64,000 bases of DNA from Brucella rhizosphaerae (GCF_002252475.1 NZ_NNRK01000011.1:1-64000); one strand, 5' to 3'; positions 19,007-28,524 are shown, counted from the first letter of the stretch. The notes: generated by a model from the sequence alone, not told the origin. Program-made: numbers and translations.

Positions 19007-19912
19007 ATGGAAACGCTTGACGCTAAAGAATTACGTATGTTCATGGCAGTGGTCCGGATCGGTTCGATCCGGGGTGCCGCTGAACACATGAATGTCGCAC
19101 CCTCGGTGGTAAGCCGCCAGATTGCAGATACAGAACGCAATATCGGTTTATCGTTGTTTGAGCGCAACGCGCGCGGCATGGCTTTGACCGAAGCAGGTGA
19201 ACTGGTTCTGGAGCATAGCAGGCGCATTCTTGAAGAAAGCAGTCTGCTCACGGAGCAGTTAGGGCTCCTCAAAGGTGTTCAACAGCGACGTGTCCGTATT
19301 CTGTGCGGGGAGGGTTTTCTGGCCGACGTGCTCCAGCACGGGCTTGGTTCTTTTGTAAAAGTTTATCCCGATGTGCAGTATGACCTCCAATTGGGCAGCA
19401 CCGAGAGTGTTCTCGACGGCATTGCCAATGGCGATGCGGATATTGGTATCGCCTATAATCCGCTGATGGATACGCGCGTTCGTTCGCTGGCTATTTCTCG
19501 CCAGCCGCTGTGTGTCGTGACCCCGCCTGACCACCCATTACTGATAAAAGATCGATTGGAACTCGCTGATTGTGCGGGCATGCCCAATGCGCTTTTGCGC
19601 GCCGGGCATGGCATCACGCAGTTGGTTACGCGTGTTGCAGCAGATGGTGGTTTTGCCAATGCCCCATTGGTGGAAACAACATCGATCGATGTGCTGCGGC
19701 GGTTTGTTATTGCCGGTCTGGGCATATCCTTTTTACCTCGCTTTGCCGTTTCTACTGAGCTTGCTCGTGGTGCGGTCGGGGTGCGTGAATTGTCAGATCC
19801 GCCTTTGGCCGAGGCGAGCGCACATTTGATGGTACGCGCACGTCGCCGCTTGCCGCTGTCGGTTGAACGCCTCAGCGGGTTCCTTGCTGGTAGCATGGCG
19901 GCGTTCAGGTAA
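19007..19912 (+). CDS. LysR-family transcriptional regulator
   Basis: Residues 1-65 hold the winged HTH (ELRMFMAVVRIGSIRGAAEH, then APSVVSRQIADTERNIGLSLFERNARGMALTEAG), followed by a LysR effector-binding domain. ATG at 19007 gives the usual seven residues before the HTH; an in-frame GTG at 18983 would add eight residues without a better ribosome site. It lies in the same direction after the amidohydrolase and before the dehydrogenase pair, so either could be its target. Confidence 0.9.
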   Translation: METLDAKELRMFMAVVRIGSIRGAAEHMNVAPSVVSRQIADTERNIGLSLFERNARGMALTEAGELVLEHSRRILEESSLLTEQLGLLKGVQQRRVRILCGEGFLADVLQHGLGSFVKVYPDVQYDLQLGSTESVLDGIANGDADIGIAYNPLMDTRVRSLAISRQPLCVVTPPDHPLLIKDRLELADCAGMPNALLRAGHGITQLVTRVAADGGFANAPLVETTSIDVLRRFVIAGLGISFLPRFAVSTELARGAVGVRELSDPPLAEASAHLMVRARRRLPLSVERLSGFLAGSMAAFR

Positions 19913-20050
19913 GCTCCTTTTCGACTGTTGCTGGATGTGGGACGCTGCGTTGTCTGCAATCCGGCTATGCGCTGCCCCCCATAGGTGCGAGCTTTCCTTC
20001 ATTGAATTCTGACTGGGCTTCGGCCGGTATAATGAAAATGGAGATGCGGA

Positions 20051-20941
20051 ATGTCGCTACAGGGAAAACCAGTGATTGGCGTTGTTGGGCTTGGCAGTAT
20101 GGGCCTTGGCATGGCGCAGACACTTGCGTCCAAAGGCTTGACGACGCTAGGTTTTGATCTGTCTGCGGAGCGTAAGGCTCTGGCGGAGAAGGCAGGCGTA
20201 ACGCCGTCTGACACGCTCGACCTCTTGTTTGAGAAGTCCAACTTCCTTGTTTTCTCCCTGCCGACAGCACGTGACGTTGAAAACGTCGTCAACGCGCATA
20301 GCCATCTTCTGGAAAGTTCGGAGCGCGGCCGTGTAATCATCATCGACACTTCCACATCTGAACCAGATGTAAGCCGTGCGCTCGCGGCCAAGCTCGATGC
20401 TATGGGACATGGTTTCCTTGATGCGCCTGTCAGCGGCGGTCCGGCTGGTGCGGCCGCGGGTAAACTGACCATGATGATTGGCGGTAGTGATGCCGATCTG
20501 GCGCTTGCGCAGCCCGTTATCGAAACCCTGGCGGCCAAAGCTCTGCATGTCGGCCCAAGTGGCGCGGGTAATGTTGCAAAGCTTGTCAATAATTTGCTCG
20601 CGGCGGCCCATATGGTGACCACCAGTGAAGGACTGAAACTGGCGCTTGCTGCGGGAATAAGCCCCGAATCCGCATTGCGTGTTCTCAATGCCGCTTCCGG
20701 CAAGTCGATGATTAGCGAAGTCCACTTCCCGACCTGGGTAATGAACGACCGGTTCGACAGCGGTTTCTCGATGGGGCTGATGCGCAAAGATGTTCGTCTT
20801 GCCCAGGAAATGGCTGAGCGCACTGGTGCAGAAAACCCGCTGACGTCGGTTGTGGCCAAGCTATGGGCCGGTGCCGAACATCTCAAAGACAGCGATGATT
20901 TCACCCGAATGGGTGCGTTTCAGCCTGAATCCTCCAAATAA
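20051..20941 (+). CDS. NAD(P)-dependent oxidoreductase of the 3-hydroxyisobutyrate dehydrogenase family
   Basis: 296 residues. N-terminal Rossmann motif GVVGLGSMGLGMA, substrate signature DAPVSGGPAGA, and the catalytic Lys in NVAKLVNNLL. This family (beta-hydroxyacid dehydrogenases) oxidises a hydroxymethyl or hydroxy acid to the semialdehyde. The aldehyde dehydrogenase 11 bases downstream would convert such a semialdehyde onward, so the two probably act in sequence. A second member of the family lies at 32800-33696. Confidence 0.9.
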   Translation: MSLQGKPVIGVVGLGSMGLGMAQTLASKGLTTLGFDLSAERKALAEKAGVTPSDTLDLLFEKSNFLVFSLPTARDVENVVNAHSHLLESSERGRVIIIDTSTSEPDVSRALAAKLDAMGHGFLDAPVSGGPAGAAAGKLTMMIGGSDADLALAQPVIETLAAKALHVGPSGAGNVAKLVNNLLAAAHMVTTSEGLKLALAAGISPESALRVLNAASGKSMISEVHFPTWVMNDRFDSGFSMGLMRKDVRLAQEMAERTGAENPLTSVVAKLWAGAEHLKDSDDFTRMGAFQPESSK

Positions 20942-20952
20942 AGAGCACTATA

Positions 20953-22497
20953 ATGACCCACCCAATTGATCCACAGGCACAGGCCGCGCGCATCTCCGAG
21001 ATTTTCAAAGGCTTTTTTCCGAAAGGCGAAATCGGTAGCTTTGTAAACGGTGAGATCGTTACAGGCAGCGGTGCTGATCAGAACTTGACCGATCCTGCGA
21101 CTGGTAAGGTTTTTGCTTCCTTCAAGGATGCGGACCAATCAATCATCGATGCTGCGATGGACAGCGCTTCCCGCGCCCAGAAAGAATGGATGTCGTTAAC
21201 GGCATCAGCGCGCGGTCGTGTGATGAATGAAATCGCCCGGCGTATTCGTGAACACGCTCCGTTGATCGCCGAAATCGAAAGCCGTTCAGCAGGCCGACCG
21301 ATCCGCGACATTCGTGGCGAGGCCGTTCGCGTCGCCGAAATGTTTGAATATTATGCGGGCTGGTGTGACAAGCTTTACGGTGACGTTATTCCCGTGCCGA
21401 GCAGCCATCTCAATTACACTCGTCACGAGCCGATCGGTGTTGTTACGCAGATAACACCATGGAACGCGCCACTTTTCACCGGCGGTTGGCAGATTGCACC
21501 GGCAATCTGTGCAGGGAATGGCGTGGTAATCAAACCGTCCGAACTAACGCCGCTTTCTACATTGATCCTCGGACTCATGTGCGAGCAGGGCGGTGCACCG
21601 CGCGGTCTGGTCAATGTTATTGCGGGACAGGGACCGACTGCCGGTCAGGCTGCGGTTTCGCACCCGCGCACCGGGCTGGTGGTTTTTGTTGGTTCAGCAC
21701 AGGCAGGCTCAGCGATTGCAGCCACGGCTGCCAGGAATGTAGTGCCTTGCATTCTCGAACTGGGCGGTAAATCCGGCAATATCGTATTTCCTGATGCCAA
21801 TATCGAACGCGCAATTATTGGCGCACAGTCAGCAATCTTCAGCGGCGCCGGACAGAGCTGTGTTTCAGGCTCACGATTGCTGGTACATCGCTCTATCCAT
21901 CAGCAGTTCGTGGAGCGTTATGCCGATGCTGCAAACCATATAGTTGTTGGCAATCCCTATGACGACAATTCGCATATAGGCCCGATCAACAATGCACGCC
22001 AATGGTCAAAAATCGATCAGATGGTGCGTGAGGGCGTAGCCGATGGCGCTGTTCTTGCGGCCGGCGGCAAAAAGCCGGAGCACCTGGAGGAAACAGGCGG
22101 TTATTATTACGCGCCGACGATCCTTGATAACGTCGAACCGGCGATGACCATCGCGAAAGAAGAAGTGTTTGGTCCTGTTGTTGCCGTGATGGCTTTCGAC
22201 GATGAAGCTGAAGCGATTGCCCTTGCCAATGACAACCCCTACGGGCTGGCTGGTGCTGTGTGGACCGAAAATGTGGCCCGCGCTCATCGTGTCGCTGCAA
22301 ATGTGCGGGCAGGTACCTTCTGGATCAATGGCTATAAAACCATTTCGGTCATGTCTCCGTTCGGCGGCTTCGGACGCAGTGGTTATGGACGCTCCAGTGG
22401 TAAGGATGCTCTGATGGCCTACACGCAGGCCAAGAGCATCTGGGTGGAAACAGCCGAAAGCCCCGCCGTGACTTTTGGCTATTCGCCAGAAGTGTAA
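20953..22497 (+). CDS. NAD(P)-dependent aldehyde dehydrogenase
   Basis: 514 residues. Contains TPWN (Asn171), the cofactor loop FVGSAQAGSAI, Glu269 in LELGGKSG and nucleophile Cys303 in GAGQSCVSGSR. Follows the beta-hydroxyacid dehydrogenase by 11 bases, making a two-gene alcohol-to-acid module. A strong terminator closes the unit at 22525. The exact substrate is unknown; a C4-C5 semialdehyde from ring breakdown is inference. Confidence 0.92.
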   Translation: MTHPIDPQAQAARISEIFKGFFPKGEIGSFVNGEIVTGSGADQNLTDPATGKVFASFKDADQSIIDAAMDSASRAQKEWMSLTASARGRVMNEIARRIREHAPLIAEIESRSAGRPIRDIRGEAVRVAEMFEYYAGWCDKLYGDVIPVPSSHLNYTRHEPIGVVTQITPWNAPLFTGGWQIAPAICAGNGVVIKPSELTPLSTLILGLMCEQGGAPRGLVNVIAGQGPTAGQAAVSHPRTGLVVFVGSAQAGSAIAATAARNVVPCILELGGKSGNIVFPDANIERAIIGAQSAIFSGAGQSCVSGSRLLVHRSIHQQFVERYADAANHIVVGNPYDDNSHIGPINNARQWSKIDQMVREGVADGAVLAAGGKKPEHLEETGGYYYAPTILDNVEPAMTIAKEEVFGPVVAVMAFDDEAEAIALANDNPYGLAGAVWTENVARAHRVAANVRAGTFWINGYKTISVMSPFGGFGRSGYGRSSGKDALMAYTQAKSIWVETAESPAVTFGYSPEV

Positions 22498-22524
22498 GCT
22501 ATCCACGGGCAGAGCAATAAATGC

Positions 22525-22556
22525 AAATCCCCGCATAAAGTGCGGGGATTTTTTTG
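22525..22556. terminator. Rho-independent terminator
   Basis: Arms AAATCCCCGCA/TGCGGGGATTT with a 5-base loop followed by a T-run, between the convergent genes ending at 22497 and 22579. The A-run on the other side lets it work in both directions. Confidence 0.9.
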
Positions 22557-22578
22557 CCCAAAATTCAAGTGCGCACGG

Positions 22579-24105
22579 TTAACCGATAAAGTCCCTCGCA
22601 AAGCTTTCAGCGATGGCCAATATGGCCGCATGGATAGGTCCAGCGGTCAGACTGGGTAAGACAGAGCCATCAACCACATACAGATTATCCAAACCGCGCA
22701 GTCGCAGATCAGAATCCACAACGGCAGTTTCATCCTTACCCATGCGGCAGGTGCCTGACGGATGGTGATGTGTTATCGCTGCTTTGGCAATGAAAGCGTC
22801 GATTTCGCTGTTGGTGTTAAGCGGACCCGGCAATATTTCATGATCGCGCCATTCGTCGAGCTCAGACCTGTGCCCAATTTCACGCGCTGCTTTGAGGGCG
22901 GAACGAAACAACGCTCGGTCGTTTTCTGTTTGCAAATAGCGAGGGTCTATCAGCAGAGGATCGTTGGGCTGTGTGCCGGTAATGCGGATTTCGCCACGGC
23001 TTGTTGGATGCGTCACTCCAAACAGGAAGGAATAGGCGCTCCCCGGAGCAGGCGCTGCAAAACTCTCCGAGACGATAGGAGCTACTCCGCAGCCAACAAC
23101 GATTTCGGGTTGACCATTGGCGGAGAAATCGTCTGCGCGCATGTAGGCCATGCTTTCCGAATGTTGCAGCCGGGATGGCGCTAGATGTTTTCGGGTGGCA
23201 TAAATATTTCCAGCCCCCAACAGATGATCCATCAGATTGAGGCCGAGTTCAGGCGATTGGATACGGCAGGCGACACCGGCTTCGCGCAGCACGTCTTCAC
23301 GACCGATTCCCGAACGCATAAGAAGTGCGGGGCTTTCCACTGATCCGGCGCAGAGGATTATCTGGTCGGCGGTGATTTTCATGTTGCCGGTTGGTCCAGC
23401 AATTTCGAGCGCTGTAACGTGTGATTTATTCAGTTCCAGAGAGCGTGTTAATGCGTTCGTCATGATCGTGAGGTTGGGACGAGACCGCACGGCTGGCGTT
23501 AGCCACGCTTCAGCGACCGTCACACGACGTCCATCGCGGATCATCAGCGAATTGGGTGTGACGCCGATCATCTGACCAGTATTGTGACCGGGAATGTGGG
23601 GCAGACCAAGAGCAGCTCCGGCCTCGATGAAGGATCGTGCTAAAGAGCTGACCTCTTCATCAGGGATATAGATAGGCATGGGGCCGTTTTCGCCATGGAT
23701 GCCATCGCCGCCAAGCGAATGGTTCTCGATGGCCCTAAATGCCGACTGCAATCCTTCCCAGCTCCAACGTTCGTCACCAGTCGCTTCTGCCCATGCAGCA
23801 AAATCAGCGGGATGGCCGCGCATGTAGCCCATGGCATGCAGCAGGCTTGAACCACCCAACCCCTTACCGCGCGCCCAGGAGTGTATACGCCCTGCCGTTC
23901 CCGGCTGTGGGGTGGTCTGATAGTCCCAATCATAGCTGCGATGCTGGATTGCAGGCCACATTGCCGGTTTCCAAATATCCGGATCTGTCGGTTCGCCACC
24001 GGCTTCGATCAGCACCACTTTGCGCGACTGATCTTCGCTCAGGCGTGCTGCAAGAAGGGCACCGGCAGAGCCGGCACCAATGATTGCCACATCATATTGT
24101 GCCAT
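22579..24105 (-). CDS. GMC oxidoreductase resembling pyridoxine 4-oxidase
   Basis: 508 residues, FAD-dependent glucose-methanol-choline family: FAD site IIGAGSAGALLAARL at the N-terminus, GGSSLLHAMGYMRG flavin loop, and the C-terminal catalytic region THHHPSGTCRMG and TAGPIHAAIL. From memory, the overall sequence (RSYDWDY, HAMGYMRGHP, GDGIHG, IGVTPNSL.IRDGRRV, EIVVGCGVAPIVSESF) follows Mesorhizobium loti pyridoxine 4-oxidase closely; an alignment was not run. That enzyme oxidises the 4-hydroxymethyl of pyridoxine to pyridoxal with O2. Last gene of the minus-strand operon, 4 bases after the NicX-type gene. Other alcohols are possible. Confidence 0.85.
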   Translation of the reverse strand: MAQYDVAIIGAGSAGALLAARLSEDQSRKVVLIEAGGEPTDPDIWKPAMWPAIQHRSYDWDYQTTPQPGTAGRIHSWARGKGLGGSSLLHAMGYMRGHPADFAAWAEATGDERWSWEGLQSAFRAIENHSLGGDGIHGENGPMPIYIPDEEVSSLARSFIEAGAALGLPHIPGHNTGQMIGVTPNSLMIRDGRRVTVAEAWLTPAVRSRPNLTIMTNALTRSLELNKSHVTALEIAGPTGNMKITADQIILCAGSVESPALLMRSGIGREDVLREAGVACRIQSPELGLNLMDHLLGAGNIYATRKHLAPSRLQHSESMAYMRADDFSANGQPEIVVGCGVAPIVSESFAAPAPGSAYSFLFGVTHPTSRGEIRITGTQPNDPLLIDPRYLQTENDRALFRSALKAAREIGHRSELDEWRDHEILPGPLNTNSEIDAFIAKAAITHHHPSGTCRMGKDETAVVDSDLRLRGLDNLYVVDGSVLPSLTAGPIHAAILAIAESFARDFIG

Positions 24106-24109
24106 CGGT

Positions 24110-25153
24110 TTACTTCTGATCTTCGGGGATAACCGCGCCTTCCAGCGTCATGACTTCGCCATCGAGCGAAACCGAGCAATTGCGCAGCGGAATATCGAGA
24201 TGGCAGGGCGTATCGCGATCACCACCGGCTTCCGTATTCGGACCCGACGACCAAAGGAAATTACCTGCAAAAGAGCGTGCGTCCATACCCAATTGTGCTT
24301 CCGGATTATAGAGGCCCAGAACGGTCCAATTGGCACGGTTCTCAAGTCCCCAGCCGACATGCGCCATGGCATAGGCCCGTGGATCGTTGAAGCTTTCCAT
24401 AAACTTGCGCATGAATTCGGCGTCATAGCCGCCCTTGATATCGACGATGAAGCCTTTCTCAATGGTAACGGTGATTGGAGCGCGAGCGTATTTTTTGAAC
24501 GGCAGCAGAATATCACCTTCATCAATGACGATTGTGCCCTCTGCACTGCCTTCATCCGGCCAACGGGCGGAGAAGCAGCTTGGCCAATGATCCCAGCGAC
24601 CCGGCTCATCAGCAAGGCCGTATTGGGTGAGAACCGGATATTGACCAAGGCGGCAGCGGAAATCCGTGCCTGCCTTTGAGGTCACGTGCATTTCTTTTGC
24701 TGCGCCAATTTTCTTCGCCGCAGCCAGAACGCGTAACTTATCCTCCGGGCGTGGTATCTGACGCATCATGATTGCAGGTGGCTCAACCGCCAAAAGCATG
24801 CGCGTGCCGGTTTTGAGCACCTGTTCCTGCTCTTTGGAAAACAGAAGCTGCAATGTGTCGATGACCATGTCGGACGCTTTGAGACAGGCAAGCGCCGCCG
24901 AGTTTCCATCCAGCGGGGTCTTGCCGATATAGCCTGATTTGTCTGGTGAGATTGCCTTATCGCTGTTAACGGGCGCCAGGTTCAGTTCGGTGACAACGGC
25001 CCCAAGGTCGGAAGCTGCAAGCTTGGCAATATAGGCAATCTGCTTGTTGCTGTCGTCACTTGTCAGGATCGTTACCTGCTCGCCTGCTTTCAGGTTGCAC
25101 ATTTCGAGCACCTGTCTCCAGCCCTTCAAGAACTGTGCGTCACTGATAGACAT
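24110..25153 (-). CDS. nicX: 2,5-dihydroxypyridine 5,6-dioxygenase (NicX) family
   Basis: 347 residues, about the length of NicX (350). NicX opens 2,5-dihydroxypyridine with O2 to N-formylmaleamate using one Fe(II) held by His265, His318 and Asp320. Here the same ligands are at the same numbers: His265 in AHVGWGLE, His318 and Asp320 in TPCHLDIPLRNC. Other family blocks: LLAVEPP, ADEPGRWDHWPS, IEKGFI.DI.GG and GNFLWSSGPNTE. Residue 105, His in NicX as I remember it, is Phe here (LLFSKEQEQ). The change sits by the substrate pocket and suggests a different or substituted pyridinediol, for example one with a 6-methyl group. Central ring-cleavage gene of the operon. Confidence 0.88.
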   Translation of the reverse strand: MSISDAQFLKGWRQVLEMCNLKAGEQVTILTSDDSNKQIAYIAKLAASDLGAVVTELNLAPVNSDKAISPDKSGYIGKTPLDGNSAALACLKASDMVIDTLQLLFSKEQEQVLKTGTRMLLAVEPPAIMMRQIPRPEDKLRVLAAAKKIGAAKEMHVTSKAGTDFRCRLGQYPVLTQYGLADEPGRWDHWPSCFSARWPDEGSAEGTIVIDEGDILLPFKKYARAPITVTIEKGFIVDIKGGYDAEFMRKFMESFNDPRAYAMAHVGWGLENRANWTVLGLYNPEAQLGMDARSFAGNFLWSSGPNTEAGGDRDTPCHLDIPLRNCSVSLDGEVMTLEGAVIPEDQK

Positions 25154-25279
25154 GATAATACCTCCGTTGGGCGTTGCCCGTTTGTGTCGGCCGCGTCCAG
25201 AAGAGCTTCGGTTTTGATCGACGCGCTCTTTCTGATTGGTTATCTTGGACGCAGTCAGTTCCCTCTGATGTGGATGTTT

Positions 25280-25795
25280 CTATAGCGCGGTCTGGTTGGC
25301 CAGCGTGAAGAAATTACGGTTGTAATGAAGCAGCGGCGATGTCTCGGGGCCAAAGCGGATAGCCTTTACCTGACCAATGAAAATCGAATGGCTGTCGGTC
25401 TCGGATACGGACGCGATTTCACAGTCGAGATTAGCCATCGCATGGTCAAGGGCTGGTGCTCCAGTGACAAGACGTGTCCAGCCATAAGGCGCAAATTTGT
25501 CTTCGCCCATTTCACCGATCTGGCCTGCGAAACGCATGGCGATTTCACGCTGACCATCTGCGAGAATGTTGACACAGAAATTCCCGGCAACAGTAATTGC
25601 TCTGTGGGCTTCACCGAAACGATTGACACAGACAAGCATCGAAGGCGGTGTGATTGACATCGAACAGACTGCTGTTGCGGTTAGTCCGCGTCGGGTTTCG
25701 CCTTCTCCGGCAGTAATAATATTGACTGTCGCTGCAAGCTGGCGCATCGCTGTGCGAAAATCATCGGTTAACTGATCGATGGGGGGCTGTGTCAC
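25280..25795 (-). CDS. Flavin reductase (HpaC type), partner of the HpaB-like monooxygenase
   Basis: 171 residues when started at GTG 25795, which overlaps the stop of the upstream amidase gene (GTGA) and has AAAGGAGG 8 bases before it. It shows the flavin-reductase domain pattern: FRTAMRQLAATVNIIT near the start, GLTATAVCSMS..PPSMLVCVN, FCVNIL, then a C-terminal LLHYNRNFF. Such proteins reduce FMN/FAD with NAD(P)H and hand the reduced flavin to a two-component monooxygenase, here probably the HpaB-like product of 28981-30468. The longer frame up to 25957 is not needed. Confidence 0.9.
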   Translation of the reverse strand: MTQPPIDQLTDDFRTAMRQLAATVNIITAGEGETRRGLTATAVCSMSITPPSMLVCVNRFGEAHRAITVAGNFCVNILADGQREIAMRFAGQIGEMGEDKFAPYGWTRLVTGAPALDHAMANLDCEIASVSETDSHSIFIGQVKAIRFGPETSPLLHYNRNFFTLANQTAL

Positions 25796-27090
25796 AGAGT
25801 GCCTCCTTTTGCAGCGATTGCTGTTTCCAAAAACAGTGCGGCGGCGGCAAGACGATGATCTGCGCCACGCGCACCAACCAGTTGAACGCCAACTGGCAAG
25901 CCTTTTGGCCCTTTGGATACGGGCAGACAGATCAACGGCACCTGCAACACGCTCCACAGACGGTTGTAGATTGGATCACCTGTTGCCATGCCCTCCGGCG
26001 CTTCCCCGGGAGCGGCGAGCGTAAGGACTGCGTCGAAGCGTGAAAGGATTGCATCCATTAAGTGGCGAATACCCGGAATTTCGGCCATCGCAGCCCGATA
26101 ACGTCGCTCATCGATGCAGCCCTGATCTTCCAGCATATTGCGTGTGACAGACGTCAGTTCCATCCAGTTGTGGCTGATCTCCGATGCAAGCGACTGGGTG
26201 ACTTCCCAACCCATTACCGCTTCATGCAGGTCGAATATGCCGTCATACCAGGCTGGGGCCGGGATGAGCGTCAATTCAGCGCCTTCGGCTTCGGCGAGGG
26301 ATGCAAGATGGTTGACCGTCTCAATTGCATAGTCTTCGGCCTTTTCGAGGCGCGTTCCAAGAAGCACGCCAATGCGTGGCCGCGCTGGTGGTGTCAGCGC
26401 AGCCAGTTCGGATCGACCACTTAGTGTCGCTACGCAATGAGCCGCATCACCAATGTTACGGGCGATGATCCCAAGCGTATCAAGTCCATGGCAAAGAACC
26501 TTGATGCCGACAGTATTGATTGACCCGAAGGTTGGTTTGAATGCGGTCACGCCGCAAAAACTTGCCGGACGAATGACAGAACCGGAGGTTTGGGTTCCGA
26601 ATGCGAGAGGCACCATCCCGGCGGCAACCGCAGCGCAGGACCCTGATGACGAACCGCCCGGCGTGTGAGCTGGATTGTGCGGGTTGCGGGTCTTGTTGGG
26701 ACTTGCCATGGCAAGTTCCGTGCTAACCGTTTTGCCTAAAACCAGTCCTCCAGAGTTCTTTGCGATCTGAACTGCTGGCGCATCCCACGGCGGCTGGAAC
26801 CCTTGATAAATCGTGGTTCCATATCCGGTTGGCATATCAACCGTGTCGATTACGTCTTTCACGCCGATAGGGACACCCGCAAGCGGCCCCGTGACCCCGC
26901 TTTTGTCCAGTGTGTCAGCATTGGCGCGGGCTTGTTCAACATTGAGGTGTTGCCACGCCTTGATCGGGCCATCTGTTTCGGCAATGCGTTCCAGATGTGC
27001 TTCAGTGACTGCACGGACACTCAGTTGTTGGGCATTAACGGCGGTGGCAATTTCGCGGGCGCTAAGGGCTAGAATTTGTTTATTTTTCAT
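25792..27090 (-). CDS. Amidase-signature hydrolase
   Basis: 432 residues from ATG 27090, which has AAGGA 8 bases upstream. Amidase-signature fold with the Ser-cisSer-Lys triad: Lys in GVPIGVKDVID, and the Gly/Ser motif THTPGGSSSGSCAAVAAGMV. Hydrolyses an amide bond in the cytoplasm. It sits 12 bases after a second amidase-signature gene and overlaps the flavin reductase start. Beside a ring-cleaving NicX homologue, candidates are removal of the N-acyl group from the cleavage product or hydrolysis of maleamate (inference; NicD and NicF, the known enzymes for these steps, belong to other families). Confidence 0.9.
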   Translation of the reverse strand: MKNKQILALSAREIATAVNAQQLSVRAVTEAHLERIAETDGPIKAWQHLNVEQARANADTLDKSGVTGPLAGVPIGVKDVIDTVDMPTGYGTTIYQGFQPPWDAPAVQIAKNSGGLVLGKTVSTELAMASPNKTRNPHNPAHTPGGSSSGSCAAVAAGMVPLAFGTQTSGSVIRPASFCGVTAFKPTFGSINTVGIKVLCHGLDTLGIIARNIGDAAHCVATLSGRSELAALTPPARPRIGVLLGTRLEKAEDYAIETVNHLASLAEAEGAELTLIPAPAWYDGIFDLHEAVMGWEVTQSLASEISHNWMELTSVTRNMLEDQGCIDERRYRAAMAEIPGIRHLMDAILSRFDAVLTLAAPGEAPEGMATGDPIYNRLWSVLQVPLICLPVSKGPKGLPVGVQLVGARGADHRLAAAALFLETAIAAKGGTL

Positions 27091-27101
27091 CAGTGTTTTC
27101 C

Positions 27102-28520
27102 TTAGCCGAACAATGCTGGACGACGGTCTATCCAAGGAGCTGCGCGCTCCAGTTCGGCTGCGAGTGCAAAAAGCAAAGCATCGTTTCCGAAAGCTGCGCC
27201 CAAATGCGAGCCGATAGGGAGACCGGTTGGGCTCATACCGAGCGGAACAGACATTGCAGGACAGCCGGACGTGTTGAACGCAGCCGTGAAAGGTGAGTGG
27301 GACCAGAACAGATCGTAGAATTCATCAAGGCTTTTGCCTCTGCCTGCAAGCTTGCCCAATAGTGGCGCAGGTTCGGCTGCGGCGGGCGTGAGCATGATGT
27401 CATATTGGCCGAAAAATTTTGCCATAGACCGCGACGAGGCGTGAAGCTGATTTACAGCCCAAAGATAGCGCGTGCCGGGAGTTGCCAGTGCCTCGCGCAC
27501 CCATTCCTGATTGACGGGTTCAAGCTTTGCGATGTTCGCCGATGCAGGATCGCCGCCTGTCACACCAAGCGCGACATTGACGCCGACGATAATATGCCAT
27601 GCCGTTTTAAGCGCCTCAGCATCATAACCAGCATCCGCAACTTCTTCGACATGATGCCCGAGGCTTTCAAGAAGCTTCGCTGTATCTCGAATGCTTTGGA
27701 TCATTTCAGGTGCGATATGACTGCCATCGGGCGAGGCAAGGATCATTGCAATTTTTAGGCGAGATGGAGCTTTGTCGAGTGCTGCAAGATAGCTGCCGTG
27801 TGTTGCAGGCGAAGCCCATGGATCGCCGAGGTCGCTGCCGCCAGAAATCTCCAGCATTGCAGCATTGTCGCGAACTGACCATGTTACTGCGTGAGGTGTC
27901 GACATGCCACCGATGGCTTCTGCTGCGGCAGGGCCGACAGGGTTGATCAGCCGTGATGGCTTGAAGCCAAAAAGTCCGCAATGGCTTGCGGGAAGGCGGG
28001 TTGATCCGGCACCATCTGAGCTATTGGCAAGCGGAACCATGCCGCTTGCAACGGCAGCAGTGGAGCCGCCCGATGATCCACCAGCGCTGCGGCTCAAATC
28101 CCATGGATTGCGGGTGGGGCCGAAAGCTTCAGACTCCGTTGTGAAGCTCAATGCAAATTCGGGCGTATTGGATTTCCCTACAATCACCATGCCTGCCGCT
28201 TTGTAGCGTGCGGTAATCGTGGAATCGCGCTTGCTCACTGCATTGCGCAGTAATTCAGAGCCGCTGGACAGAAGCATTCCCTCGGCTTCAAACCCTGTGT
28301 TCTTGAGCAGCATAGGCACGCCCGAAAGCGGGCTTTTCTTTAAACCATTGGCGATTTGTTGCCGGGCAAGGTCAAAATGCGCATGCACCACGGCATTGAG
28401 TTGCGGATTGAGCCGCTCTATTCGTTCGATGGTCGTATCGAGTACTTCGCCTGCACTGATCTCGCCTTTGGAAATCAGTTCGGAAATTGCGAGGCCGTCT
28501 TTTCTTGCCAGATCGTCCAT
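27102..28520 (-). CDS. Amidase-signature hydrolase
   Basis: 472 residues. Catalytic Lys in GVPMLLKNTGFEAEG and the Ser cluster in SAGGSSGGSTAAVASGMV. DGAGSTRLPA is the usual third block, here in a form common to 6-aminohexanoate-cyclic-dimer hydrolase and related amidases. Four bases downstream of the SnoaL-like gene and 12 upstream of the other amidase gene, so translated from one mRNA. Two consecutive amidases suggest that two C-N bonds are cut in sequence. Confidence 0.9.
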   Translation of the reverse strand: MDDLARKDGLAISELISKGEISAGEVLDTTIERIERLNPQLNAVVHAHFDLARQQIANGLKKSPLSGVPMLLKNTGFEAEGMLLSSGSELLRNAVSKRDSTITARYKAAGMVIVGKSNTPEFALSFTTESEAFGPTRNPWDLSRSAGGSSGGSTAAVASGMVPLANSSDGAGSTRLPASHCGLFGFKPSRLINPVGPAAAEAIGGMSTPHAVTWSVRDNAAMLEISGGSDLGDPWASPATHGSYLAALDKAPSRLKIAMILASPDGSHIAPEMIQSIRDTAKLLESLGHHVEEVADAGYDAEALKTAWHIIVGVNVALGVTGGDPASANIAKLEPVNQEWVREALATPGTRYLWAVNQLHASSRSMAKFFGQYDIMLTPAAAEPAPLLGKLAGRGKSLDEFYDLFWSHSPFTAAFNTSGCPAMSVPLGMSPTGLPIGSHLGAAFGNDALLFALAAELERAAPWIDRRPALFG

Positions 28521-28524
28521 CGTC

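Noticed and set aside
25796-25957. Longer N-terminus for the flavin reductase
   Set aside because: The extra residues are Arg/Ser-rich read-through of the amidase gene in another frame; GTG 25795 has a strong ribosome site and overlaps the amidase stop.
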